64,000 bases of DNA, from assembly GCF_041647995.1 (NCBI RefSeq), contig NZ_JARRIB010000003.1, positions 248,001-312,000 of the forward strand, written 5' to 3'. Within the stretch, counting starts at the first letter, position 1; every line of letters starts with the position of its first letter. Of this stretch, positions 17,310 to 26,717 are shown in pieces. The notes under the pieces were generated by a model. It did no database searches and was not told the DNA's origin. It saw only the letters and a list, made by a program, of their open reading frames with translations. A program made the translations under genes and the position numbers. This DNA comes from Pyrococcus kukulkanii. GTDB lineage: Archaea; Methanobacteriota_B; Thermococci; Thermococcales; Thermococcaceae.

Positions 17310-18257
17310 TTAACGTTTTGAGAGTATATGATTCACAAACCCCTCAATTATCCACCCAACAAGCTCCTTGTTCTCCACCTTTATCAGCCATTCCCTGGGA
17401 ATACCCTTTATCCCGTAGTAAGTCCCGGCAAGCCCTCCCGTTACTGCCCCAGTGGTATCAGCATCTTCTCCCAGAAATACTACCTCCCTTACCCCCTCCT
17501 CATAGCTTTCACTCCTCAGGAATGCCCAGAGGCTTGCTTCAAGTGTATGAACAACATATCCACTGCCCCTTATCTCCTCCCTGTGGTACTCGTGTATCCT
17601 CCCCTCCAGCACCCTCCTATAGCGCTTAAGCTCCTCCTTAAAGGGCTCCTTAGAGTAGAATTCCTTGGCGGTTTCAATGGCCCTTTCATATGCTTCAAAC
17701 TTATCAAGGCCCTCCAGGATCTCCCAGACCGTGAGAGCATAAATTCCACACCCCATCAGCGCCCTCGGGTGGGCGTGAGTTATCATGGAGACCTCATGGA
17801 TCAGGTTGAGCCTCTCTTCAAGCGAGTCGAGCTTAAAGTAGGCGTAGTACACAGCCGGGAGGATCCTCATCAGCGAGCCGTTTCCGTTGTCCCACTCTCC
17901 CCTGCCTCCAGCCTTCAAGGGCTCAACTCCTTTGGCAATCCTTTCTATGGCCCTTGACGTAGTGTAGCCTTCGTCGAAGGCATAGCCCCTTGGAGTGAAC
18001 TTTCCGTTATAGTACCACTCCACGAAATTCTTGGCTATCCTCTCAACGTCATATCCCTCGGTCAGGGCGTGGGCTGTGGCTAATGTCAAGGATGAATCAT
18101 CGCTCCAGAGCCCACTCATCATCTTTATGTCCCATGGACTCTTGAACATTTCCCTCATCTTGCTCTTCGACACGAACTGGAAGCTCAGCCCAAAGGCATC
18201 CCCCACTACAATGCCCCACAGCCCGCCGACGAGCCTAGAGCGAAGCGATGACTTCAT
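17310..18257 (-). CDS. ADP-ribosylglycohydrolase family protein (DraG/ARH-like)
   Basis: A 315-residue protein. ATG 18257 is chosen from AGGAGGTG 6 nt upstream. Family motifs are GLWGIVVGDAFG, WSDDSSLTLATAHAL (metal-binding Asp pair), GNGSLMRILPA, ITHAHPRA and the C-terminal GEDADTTGAVTGGLAG metal site. Members remove ADP-ribose from proteins, nucleic acids or small molecules using Mg ions. The start overlaps the end of the upstream NYN ribonuclease gene (stop near 18235), so the two form one translationally coupled unit. In this context it might reverse an ADP-ribosylation made during phage conflict, but no ADP-ribosyltransferase is visible here. Confidence 0.88.
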   Translation of the reverse strand: MKSSLRSRLVGGLWGIVVGDAFGLSFQFVSKSKMREMFKSPWDIKMMSGLWSDDSSLTLATAHALTEGYDVERIAKNFVEWYYNGKFTPRGYAFDEGYTTSRAIERIAKGVEPLKAGGRGEWDNGNGSLMRILPAVYYAYFKLDSLEERLNLIHEVSMITHAHPRALMGCGIYALTVWEILEGLDKFEAYERAIETAKEFYSKEPFKEELKRYRRVLEGRIHEYHREEIRGSGYVVHTLEASLWAFLRSESYEEGVREVVFLGEDADTTGAVTGGLAGTYYGIKGIPREWLIKVENKELVGWIIEGFVNHILSKR

Positions 18258-18768
18258 TCTTAACACCTCCTACCTCTAATCTTTCACTAGTGAACTGGGC
18301 GAGGTCTATGACCCCGTACCTCTCCGTTATTACCCTTGCCATGGTGTGCATGAACCCCGCGAAGAGGACCTCTTTCCCGAGCTCCCTTGCCTTGTCAGCT
18401 AGGGGCACGAAGTCTTTATCCCCAGAGATTATGATGAGCGCCTCAATGAAGGGACGTTCGTAGAGTACGCTCATTCCCTCTACTATCATTTCTGAGTCAG
18501 TTAGCGTCTTCACTCTGTCCCCGGCCTTAAACGAGGGTGTCAGCTCCACATGGATTCCAGCTCTCTCGAGGTTGTTAATCTGATCAAGCTTACCCAGGTA
18601 GAACGGGCTGGCGAAGCCTCTCGCAATGACGACTTCGTAGCCAAGGCCCTCCAGGTACATAAAGAGGGCCTTCCAGTTTACATCCCTGTCAAGCCTTGCG
18701 TCCTCCCCGTATAGATCCCTCAACCCGAGGACAACATTTTCCAAATCAACCAGCACGGCGGCCTTCAT
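18235..18768 (-). CDS. NYN-domain (LabA/DUF88) PIN-like ribonuclease
   Basis: A 177-residue protein. ATG 18768 (MKAAVLVDLEN) is supported by GGAGG upstream; the longer frame has no such site. Active-site acids of the NYN fold are visible: VDLEN near the N-terminus, TDSEMIVEGM (about 98-107) and ISGDKDFVPLADKAREL (about 120-136). NYN proteins are metal-dependent RNases related to PIN domains. It overlaps the ARH gene by 23 bp and is the most upstream gene of the island. Confidence 0.85.
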   Translation of the reverse strand: MKAAVLVDLENVVLGLRDLYGEDARLDRDVNWKALFMYLEGLGYEVVIARGFASPFYLGKLDQINNLERAGIHVELTPSFKAGDRVKTLTDSEMIVEGMSVLYERPFIEALIIISGDKDFVPLADKARELGKEVLFAGFMHTMARVITERYGVIDLAQFTSERLEVGGVKNEVIASL

Positions 18769-18794
18769 ACCCAACCCTCCGTAACTTATGTATG

Positions 18795-18823
18795 GGGAGA
18801 TGCTGTAATATCTCAAATCTCCC
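18795..18823 (-). promoter_or_regulatory. Inverted repeat in the leader of the NYN-ARH operon
   Basis: GGGAGAT (18795-18801) and ATCTCCC (18817-18823) are perfect 7-bp arms with a 15-nt loop. They lie between a TATA-like AAATTTATATAAC (about 18843-18855, minus strand) and ATG 18768. The leader would be about 50 nt. The repeat could be an operator or an RNA hairpin, possibly a self-cleavage site of the encoded RNase. Confidence 0.35.
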
Positions 18824-18840
18824 TAAATGTAATCTAAATC

Positions 18841-19134
18841 TTATGTTATATAAATTTTTCGGTCACATTTTGTTAGAAAAATGTCAATAGCATCTTCCAG
18901 CTTTAGGGCAAGCCCGTGGGCTTCTTCATGCTTGAAGCCAAAATAGACCTCGAGGTAGAATTCGAAGACCTCATGGAGGATAGTCTTAAGCTCTTCAATC
19001 TTATCATCTTTTTCCACAACTACAATCTCCCCATTTTCAAACCACCAGCCCTCCTCTTCCAGGATCTCCTCCCAGTTCTGGTAGTTCTTCTTGACTTCCT
19101 GGGGCGTTAGAACCCTAACCGTGGTCATATCCAT
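18841..19134 (-). CDS. Conserved small acidic protein of unknown function
   Basis: A 97-residue protein (MDMTTVRVLTPQEVKKNYQ) with ATG 19134 preceded by GAGGG. The longer in-frame extension is non-protein-like. It has an N-terminal strand-helix segment, then GEIVVVEKDDKIEELK and an amphipathic helix ILHEVFEFYLEVYFGFKHEE. The spacing of His and Glu residues in that helix is suggestive of a metal site, but I recognise no family. It is divergent from the gene at 19191 and lies directly upstream of the island. Confidence 0.65.
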   Translation of the reverse strand: MDMTTVRVLTPQEVKKNYQNWEEILEEEGWWFENGEIVVVEKDDKIEELKTILHEVFEFYLEVYFGFKHEEAHGLALKLEDAIDIFLTKCDRKIYIT

Positions 19135-19190
19135 AGATCCCTCAGAAACACTTAAATACCTTTCTATTAAATTACAGGTGGTGTATTCCA

Positions 19191-20624
19191 ATGAAATACA
19201 AAAATTTGGACGAGATAAAATACGAGAATATGAAGGATCTTGAGTACGTTGCGGCCTTAACTGGCAGGGTTCCCTATTACGATGCCACCTCAAAGAGGGC
19301 TCTCCTGCTAACGAGAGAAGAGGCCCAGGAATATGCAACTAAGCTTGCAAAGGAGGGCAAGTTTGCCGAGGCAAAGGATCTCCTCGGAGCAATGAAGAGG
19401 GATTATCTTAAGGAGCTGGAAGGTGAACTAGCCCTCAGGCCGTTCTCCATGAGGATTCCATTCCCCCTATGGGTTAAGCTACACGCACTGGCGTTGAAGC
19501 ACGAAACTTCTCCATCGGCAGTCCTCAAGAGGCTACTAGCTAAGGCGCTCCGAGAATTAATTGAGGAGTTACACTCGAGAGGAATTATAGAGGATAGGGC
19601 ATATATTATACTTAAGGATGCCATATCGAACATTGAATCCATCCAGGAGAGGAAGACTTTCAAAGTTGACGAACTCGGCAGGAAGTACGTTCTTATATAT
19701 GAGCACGAGAAGCCGATAAGGGTTGAGGATATCCCCTACCTTCACGCCTTCCTTAAGATGCTGGTTAAAGTTCACGCGGGGAAGGTTGGAGTTCCTGGGG
19801 AAATTGTGGATTTGCTGTTTGAAAAAGCTGTCACATCTAACTTCGAAACCCCTGAAGCCTTCTTCTTTACGTACGTGGGCCTTTTCAAGGTGAAAGATGA
19901 CGTCTTCCTCAGAATCGGGGCCGAGGTCAACACACTTGACTTTAGGCATGTGGTCTTTGACTACCCCATAAAGGCCATTCAGGAGTTTCCTCCTGAGATC
20001 GTCCTGAAGTTCCACGAGCTCATAATGTTTGATGCATTCCTTGACTGTCCAGAGGTCATCGATGTTATAAAGGAAAAACTTGAGAAGAAGGAGGCAATAA
20101 CTTTAGCAGATTATAAGGCGATATTCTGCCATAAGTTCGACGAGGAGATAGAGGCTCTATACAAGGAAGGTGCTAAAAGCATGAGCACTGCTTTCCTGCC
20201 CTACTGCTTCGAGGACTATCCACTTCCACTTTTCACGCCGAGGTTTGCAAAGGATGAGCTTATAATCAATGGAATAACCCTCAAGAGAAGGGCGAAAACC
20301 CAGGAAGCTGTCAGGGCTCTTAGAGAGAAGTTTAAAAGGGCTTATTATGATGCCCTAGGCTTAAGTGATCAGAAAATTAGGGAGGCTGAAGAGAGTATAA
20401 AAAGAGGAAAGATAGACGAGGAGGCACTGGAAATACTAAGCACTGCCAGGGGCATTGACTTGTTCTTGGATTACATGCTCGAAGATCACGGGAGAAGGGA
20501 TATCCTCTCAGCGTTTTCAAAACCTTCTGAGGTCTTTACAGTCAAGTTCCCTAAGCCATTGGCAAGAATACTCGAGTTGTTCACCGGAAAGAGACTCAAC
20601 GAGTTAATAAAAGAGTTGTTGTAA
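19191..20624 (+). CDS. Protein of unknown function with a ribbon-helix-helix-like segment
   Basis: A 477-residue protein with ATG 19191 after AGGTGGTG. I recognise no family. Residues about 85-125 (FSMRIPFPLWVKLHALALKH, then SPSAVLKRLLAKALREL) look like a ribbon-helix-helix DNA-binding unit: a short strand, a helix, a turn at SPS and a second helix. The remainder is mostly helical with several Lys/Glu-rich segments. No signal peptide or membrane span is seen. It is transcribed away from the island edge, so a regulatory role is conceivable. Confidence 0.7.
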   Translation: MKYKNLDEIKYENMKDLEYVAALTGRVPYYDATSKRALLLTREEAQEYATKLAKEGKFAEAKDLLGAMKRDYLKELEGELALRPFSMRIPFPLWVKLHALALKHETSPSAVLKRLLAKALRELIEELHSRGIIEDRAYIILKDAISNIESIQERKTFKVDELGRKYVLIYEHEKPIRVEDIPYLHAFLKMLVKVHAGKVGVPGEIVDLLFEKAVTSNFETPEAFFFTYVGLFKVKDDVFLRIGAEVNTLDFRHVVFDYPIKAIQEFPPEIVLKFHELIMFDAFLDCPEVIDVIKEKLEKKEAITLADYKAIFCHKFDEEIEALYKEGAKSMSTAFLPYCFEDYPLPLFTPRFAKDELIINGITLKRRAKTQEAVRALREKFKRAYYDALGLSDQKIREAEESIKRGKIDEEALEILSTARGIDLFLDYMLEDHGRRDILSAFSKPSEVFTVKFPKPLARILELFTGKRLNELIKELL

Positions 20625-20626
20625 CC

Positions 20627-20635
20627 TTTTTATAC
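20627..20635 (+). promoter_or_regulatory. TATA box of map
   Basis: TTTTTATAC lies immediately after the TAA of the preceding gene, about 30 bp before ATG 20666. The expected start of transcription is near 20655-20660, giving a very short leader with GGGTGG. Confidence 0.5.
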
Positions 20636-20656
20636 TCATTGCAAACTTCAAATTAG

Positions 20657-22254
<1,598 letters not shown>

Positions 22255-22277
22255 AACCCAAAACCTCCAACATGGTA

Positions 22278-22430
22278 ATGGAAAGGCGCCATAAAAAGAC
22301 TGACTTGCACATTACATTGGACCCTGATGTAGTTGAAGTGCTCGAAAAAATGGATGTTATAAAGTCCGGTAAGGTACTGAGGCATGTCTTATTCGGGGAA
22401 GAATTGCCCTATCAACTGAAGCTCGGCAGG
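22278..22430 (+). pseudogene. Ribbon-helix-helix-like gene fragment truncated at a tRNA 3' end
   Basis: The frame MERRHKKTDLHITLDPDVVE, then VLEKMDVIKSGKVLRHVLFG, looks like the start of a ribbon-helix-helix protein. Without a stop it runs straight into the antisense of tRNA-Ser at 22431. The downstream part of the frame is therefore tRNA sequence, so the gene is probably a 5' remnant. Only 17-23 bp separate it from the divergent phosphoesterase start, which leaves little room for a promoter. Confidence 0.4.
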
Positions 22431-22517
22431 TGGCGCCGGGGCGGGGATTTGAACCCCGGTGGGCGAACGCCCACGGGATCTCGAGTCCCGCGCCTTCCCT
22501 GGCTAGGCTACCCCGGC
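22431..22517 (-). tRNA. tRNA-Ser (anticodon CGA)
   Basis: The minus strand from 22517 reads a 7-bp acceptor stem GCCGGGG/CCCCGGC, discriminator G and an encoded CCA end (22431-22433). The anticodon arm CGGGA-CTCGAGA-TCCCG places CGA at 34-36, decoding UCG. The long variable arm TGGGCG-TTC-GCCCA and the T-loop GGTTCAAATCC fit a class II serine tRNA. No intron is seen. Confidence 0.95.
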
Positions 22518-22575
22518 ATGCTCAATAGAAAGACCTAATAATGGTTTTTATAAACCTTTAGCTCGGGGTGCAGGA

Positions 22576-23781
22576 ATGGCGTTCTTGAAGGTAATTCCAC
22601 TTGAAGAGGCCCTCAAGGTAGTTCTCTCATTTAAACTCCCTATTAAGGTTGAGGAAGTTGATCTTGCCAATGCTCTCGGAAGGATAGTGGCCGAAGACGT
22701 GTACTCCCCGACAGATGTCCCTCCCTTTGACAGGGCCACCGTGGATGGATACGCCGTTAGGGCCGAAGATACCTTCATGGCGAGCGAGGCTAGCCCTGTT
22801 AATCTCAAGGTCGTTGGGGAAGTTCATGCCGGAGAAGTCCCTTCGATAGAGCTCGGGAAAGGTGAGACAGTGTACATTTCCACGGGGGCAATGTTGCCAA
22901 AGAATGCCGATGCTGTAATACAGTTCGAGGACGTTGAAAGGGTCAACGATGAAATCATAATTCAAAAACCAGCTTATCCCGGGCTAGGCGTCATGAAGAA
23001 GGGGGCGGATATAGAGAAAGGGAAGTTGTTGATTAAGAAGGGAACGAAGCTCACGTTCAAGGAGACGGCCCTTCTCTCTGCGGTTGGCATCCACAAGGTT
23101 AGGGTCTTTAAGAGGCCGAGAGTGGCCGTGATAAGCACTGGCAACGAAGTTGTGCTCCCGGGACAGGAGCTTAAGCCGGGCCAGATATACGACATAAACG
23201 GGAGGGCAATAACCGATGCTATAAATGAGCTAGGCGGAGAGGGAATTTTCATTGGAATAGCCCAGGACAACAGGGACAGCCTGAAGGAGCTCATAGAAAG
23301 GGCAATTGAAGTTGCCGACTTGATAATTCTCAGCGGAGGGGCAAGCGGGGGAATGAGGGATCTCACTGCCTCAGTAATAGAGGAGCTTGGGGAAGTTAAG
23401 GTTCATGGAATAGCAATCCAGCCTGGAAAGCCGACCATAATAGGCATAGTTAGGGGCAAGCCCATATTTGGCCTTCCCGGGTATCCGACGAGTTGCTTAA
23501 CGAACTTCACGTTACTAGTTGCTCCTCTCCTTTTGAAGTCCCTGGGAAGAGAGGGTAAAGTAAAGAAGGTCAAAGCCAAGTTAAAGCACAAGGTGTTTTC
23601 GGTAAAGGGGAGGAGGCAGTTCTTGCCCGTGAAGCTTGAAGGCAACATCGCTGTCCCCATACTGAAGGGTAGTGGGGCCGTAACGAGCTTTATAGATGCG
23701 GATGGCTTCATAGAAATACCTGAGAACGTTGAGAGCCTTGACGAGGGTGAGGAAGTTGAGATTACACTCTTTTCCTTTTAG
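22576..23781 (+). CDS. moeA: Molybdopterin molybdenumtransferase (MoeA)
   Basis: A 401-residue protein that inserts molybdate or tungstate into molybdopterin; in Pyrococcus the metal is mainly tungsten. Hallmarks are PPFDRATVDGYAVRAED near residues 50-66, ISTGAMLPKNADAVIQFE, AVISTGNEVV, YDINGRAITDAI, ILSGGASGGMRD and GLPGYPTSCLTNF. The C-terminal MoeA domain IV (about 330-401) is present. It is followed by a MoaD-like gene 32 bp downstream, so a cofactor operon is likely. It is divergent from the tRNA-Ser gene. Confidence 0.95.
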   Translation: MAFLKVIPLEEALKVVLSFKLPIKVEEVDLANALGRIVAEDVYSPTDVPPFDRATVDGYAVRAEDTFMASEASPVNLKVVGEVHAGEVPSIELGKGETVYISTGAMLPKNADAVIQFEDVERVNDEIIIQKPAYPGLGVMKKGADIEKGKLLIKKGTKLTFKETALLSAVGIHKVRVFKRPRVAVISTGNEVVLPGQELKPGQIYDINGRAITDAINELGGEGIFIGIAQDNRDSLKELIERAIEVADLIILSGGASGGMRDLTASVIEELGEVKVHGIAIQPGKPTIIGIVRGKPIFGLPGYPTSCLTNFTLLVAPLLLKSLGREGKVKKVKAKLKHKVFSVKGRRQFLPVKLEGNIAVPILKGSGAVTSFIDADGFIEIPENVESLDEGEEVEITLFSF

Positions 23782-23813
23782 CTAAACCTTATATTTCTTT
23801 GGAGGTGGGTGCT

Positions 23814-24083
23814 ATGAAGGTTAAGGTAAAATACCTAGCTAGGTTCAGGATGCTCGCGGGAATCGATGAGGAGGTTTTGGAGCTTTCAGAGGGGGCAACC
23901 GTGGAAGATCTAATAGAGGAAATTAAAAAGAGGCACCCAAAGTTCAGGGAGGAAGTCTTCGGGGAAGGTTTTGATGAGGATTCCGATGTTAACATAGCAG
24001 TTAATGGCAGGTACGTTTCCTGGGATGAGAAGCTCAACGATGGAGATGTTGTTGGCATCTTCCCGCCCGTGAGTGGAGGCTAG
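23814..24083 (+). CDS. moaD: MoaD/ThiS-family sulfur carrier protein
   Basis: An 89-residue ubiquitin-fold sulfur carrier. ATG 23814 follows GGAGGTGGG; a TTG at 23799 is less likely. The protein ends in PVSGG, the Gly-Gly tail that is adenylated and thiocarboxylated. Segments MKVKVKYLARFRMLAG and GDVVGIFPPVSGG are typical of MoaD and archaeal SAMP-like proteins. Its position after moeA supports pterin-cofactor synthesis, but a role in tRNA thiolation or protein tagging is also possible. Confidence 0.88.
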   Translation: MKVKVKYLARFRMLAGIDEEVLELSEGATVEDLIEEIKKRHPKFREEVFGEGFDEDSDVNIAVNGRYVSWDEKLNDGDVVGIFPPVSGG

Positions 24084-24478
24084 CACTTGCAGACCTTTAC
24101 ATATATTTCCCTCGTCCTCGGCCCATCAAGCTCAACGAAGAGTACGCTCTGCCATGTCCCCAGGGCAAGCCTGCCGTTCTCAACTGGGATAACAACGCTT
24201 GAGCCCAGAATTATTGCTCTTAGGTGGGAATGAGCATTGTTGTCTACCCTGTCGTGACTGTAGCCTGCTCCTTTTGGGATAAGCTTTTCTAGTGTCTTTT
24301 CGAGGTCGCTAATTAAACCGCTTTCATTCTCATTAATGATTATTCCGGCGGTGGTGTGTCTGGTAAATACAACTACGATTCCGTCTTCAACTCCTGATTT
24401 CCCCACGATCTCTCTAATCTTCTCGGTTATGTCAATAATTTCTATTTCCTTTGATGTAGTAACCCTAACTACATCCAT
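24080..24478 (-). CDS. YjbQ/UPF0047 family protein
   Basis: A 132-residue protein. ATG 24478 is chosen over GTG 24481 because of GGAGGGATG upstream. Hallmarks are FTRHTTAGIIINENESGL (with the conserved His), HDRVDNNAHSHLRA and LALGTWQSVLFVELDGPRTRE. This family has been linked to secondary thiamine-phosphate synthase activity. The 3' end overlaps the moaD stop tail-to-tail. The start is directly after the stop of the gene at 24482-24763. Confidence 0.9.
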   Translation of the reverse strand: MDVVRVTTSKEIEIIDITEKIREIVGKSGVEDGIVVVFTRHTTAGIIINENESGLISDLEKTLEKLIPKGAGYSHDRVDNNAHSHLRAIILGSSVVIPVENGRLALGTWQSVLFVELDGPRTREIYVKVCKC

Positions 24479-24481
24479 CAC

Positions 24482-24763
24482 TCATCCCTCCAAATATTTA
24501 GCGAGCATTTCCTTTGCAGTTATTAGGTGCTTTTCGGGGTTCTTTTCCATGCTAAGTGTTGCTCTAAGTGCTACTATCTCTTCAAAGGCCTCGAGTATGT
24601 CATCGTTACACTTTCCTTTTAGTAATTTCTTCAGTGTCCAGTACACTTCTTCAATCACATCCTCCCTTAGAACACCATTTTTAGCCATTTTATCAAGGAC
24701 TTCATAGAGAAATTGTACGTTCTCCAGTTCCTCTCTCCTCCTGAATGCTCTCGGGAACTTCAC
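24482..24763 (-). CDS. Small helical protein of unknown function
   Basis: A protein of about 93 residues. GTG 24763 (after GGAGGGG, 7 nt spacing) is preferred; TTG 24781 would remove that site. The sequence is all-helical (FLYEVLDKMAKNGVLREDVI, then VYWTLKKLLKG) and has no motif I recognise. It overlaps the end of the upstream helical-repeat gene by about 60 nt and abuts the YjbQ gene, so the three are probably co-transcribed. It may be a partner of the helical-repeat protein. Confidence 0.6.
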   Translation of the reverse strand: MKFPRAFRRREELENVQFLYEVLDKMAKNGVLREDVIEEVYWTLKKLLKGKCNDDILEAFEEIVALRATLSMEKNPEKHLITAKEMLAKYLEG

Positions 24764-26003
24764 GTAGGCTCCCCTCCACAACTTTTACGAGTATTTCAGA
24801 GGCCAACCTTGAGGCTAACCCTCTATCCTTAATGCTGAGCACTACGTCAACGGCGTCCCCAATGTTTCCCACTTTAATAAGGTAGTGAGCCAAGAATCCG
24901 AGGGCAATTGACCTCGCTTTTTCTGTTCTTAGATTCGACATTATTTTCATGGCATTCTGTAGGTCATCAATTGAAAGATAGTACTTCACGGCCCCAACTA
25001 GAATATCCTCACTGACCTCCTTTTGGGTTAGAACATCAACGATTCCTTTTAGGTCTTCGTCGCCTTCCTTCAAAATCTTTAGTATATCCTTCTTTAAATA
25101 CTTTAGAAGATGCTCGGGCAGTTTCGCTAAAAACTCTTTGAACTTTCCTTTGTCTCTAATGAAAAGTGCCTCAAATATTTCTTTAAGAACGAACTCTGGA
25201 TTTGATATCTCCTTAATAATATCTATAGAGTGGTCGATAAACCCATGGATAGCAAAGATATACGCTATATCCTCCCTTATATCCTCTCTAACTCTCTTTG
25301 ATAATTCCTTAGAGAATCCTATAAGATCCTCAACGCCCTCTCCTTTTTCCTGCTTTAGGTACATAAGGATCTCGGTTAGTGCTTGTCTCAGCCATGGTTT
25401 ACTCTTTATTTCCTGCACAAGCTCAATTACCCTCCTATAGTCACCCACGGAAAGGAGCGGTCTTATTGCTTTTACTATTGCTTCCGATCTATAGGGTTCA
25501 TCCGTTATTGCCTCAAGTATGAGCTCTATCTTTCTTTTCTTGTAGATTACGTTTATTTTCTCTCCTCCAAGTTCATCGAGGGCCTTTTCTAAAATTTTAA
25601 GCAGCTTTTCGTTTTTGATTTTCTTGTTCTTTATTTCTAAAGCGTAGAATAGTGCCTCTTCAAGCTCTCTTAATAGAATAAGGTACTCAACGGCTTCAGC
25701 CCTTATAGCGTCTTTCAGCTCGGGAGGTAGCATTTCGGAGTTTATCATGACTTCCCTAAACGCTTTCTTGGAAGATTTAAATCCAGCTAAACTCGTTGAG
25801 TACCCTATAACGAGTAAACCCCTTAAGAGAAGGTAGGGATCTTCTATCTTCGATAGTTCCTCGAAGGCAAGCTTGAAGACCTTTTCATACCTTGGGTCGT
25901 TTGCCCGTGCGAGGAACACGCCTATCCTTCCGTATGTTACTATCCTCATATAAGGATCTGGAATTGAAGATACGGATTCTATGACCTCCTCTATTACCAT
26001 CAT
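24702..26003 (-). CDS. Alpha-helical repeat protein (TPR/HEAT-like), function unknown
   Basis: A 433-residue soluble protein built almost entirely of paired helices of about 30-40 residues. Examples are RIVTYGRIGVFLARAND, LLRGLLVIGYSTSLAG, SEAIVKAIRPLLSVGDYRRV, and ARSIALGFLAHYLIKVGNIGDA. This gives a solenoid fold of TPR/HEAT type. Such proteins in Thermococcales are usually scaffolds. ATG 26003 follows GGTGATGC. No catalytic motif is visible. Confidence 0.75.
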   Translation of the reverse strand: MMVIEEVIESVSSIPDPYMRIVTYGRIGVFLARANDPRYEKVFKLAFEELSKIEDPYLLLRGLLVIGYSTSLAGFKSSKKAFREVMINSEMLPPELKDAIRAEAVEYLILLRELEEALFYALEIKNKKIKNEKLLKILEKALDELGGEKINVIYKKRKIELILEAITDEPYRSEAIVKAIRPLLSVGDYRRVIELVQEIKSKPWLRQALTEILMYLKQEKGEGVEDLIGFSKELSKRVREDIREDIAYIFAIHGFIDHSIDIIKEISNPEFVLKEIFEALFIRDKGKFKEFLAKLPEHLLKYLKKDILKILKEGDEDLKGIVDVLTQKEVSEDILVGAVKYYLSIDDLQNAMKIMSNLRTEKARSIALGFLAHYLIKVGNIGDAVDVVLSIKDRGLASRLASEILVKVVEGSLREVPESIQEERGTGERTISL

Positions 26004-26085
26004 GCATCACCATAATTTTAACTACCATCACGATTTAGCCTCAGATTGTGAAATCCTTGGAGGACGTTGTTAATTAGTTTTTCGG

Positions 26086-26679
26086 TTACCTTCTGGTTTC
26101 TCTGATAACTTCTCTAAGCGATTCTATTCCTTCTTTGATATTGTCCTTGTCAATTTCAATCCATTGTGCGTTATGAAGCTTACTAAATCTTTCCATAAGT
26201 TCCGTGAAGAGAAGTCCACTCCCTTTAACGATCCTGAGGTTTCCCTTCTCTATAATTTCCTTATAGCTCTTGAGTCTCTCCTCCTTTCCAAGGTAGAAGA
26301 ACCTTTGAATTGAAGAATAGTCATAGTCTTCTGGATTGCTTGACGTTGTGGTAAAAACACCACATGTTGGAGATCCTTTAACTCCAACAAAAACAATTTT
26401 TTCGGGCTTTTCTTCGGTTATTATCCTCCCTATAAAGTCGGCTATATCCTTTACAATCTTTTCCATTCCTAAGTGAGCCATTACTTCCTTGCTCATTGGG
26501 GGCCTTGGCCACCTTAGAAGGAGGAATTCAGGACAAGGATACGAGAGAATTTGCCACTCTTTGTCTAGCTCCGATATTATCCCCCTTACCCCTATTGATG
26601 CGATGTATTCTTTTTCCTTTGGTCCCCTGTAGACGTAGAAAGGCGTTATTAAGCAAGGTGCAATTACAAGGAGCTTCAT
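26086..26679 (-). CDS. TudS-related (DUF523-like) predicted Fe-S desulfidase
   Basis: A 197-residue protein. Three cysteines are placed as in the TudS/DUF523 family, which holds a [4Fe-4S] cluster: C9 (APCLITPF), C49 (YPCPEF) and C106 (GSPTCGVF). The GVKGSPTCG segment is the family hallmark. TudS enzymes remove sulfur from thiouracil; this branch (CD3072-like) is uncharacterised. It stands between the helical-repeat gene and the cyclic diphosphoglycerate synthetase gene, all on the minus strand. Confidence 0.75.
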   Translation of the reverse strand: MKLLVIAPCLITPFYVYRGPKEKEYIASIGVRGIISELDKEWQILSYPCPEFLLLRWPRPPMSKEVMAHLGMEKIVKDIADFIGRIITEEKPEKIVFVGVKGSPTCGVFTTTSSNPEDYDYSSIQRFFYLGKEERLKSYKEIIEKGNLRIVKGSGLLFTELMERFSKLHNAQWIEIDKDNIKEGIESLREVIRETRR

Positions 26680-26717
26680 GAAATGAAATTAGAAAAAGGA
26701 TAGATAAAGGTTTGGGA

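Noticed and set aside
22431-22538. Continuation of the ribbon-helix-helix-like frame to 22538
   Set aside because: This part is antisense to the tRNA-Ser gene, so the extra residues are not a credible protein.
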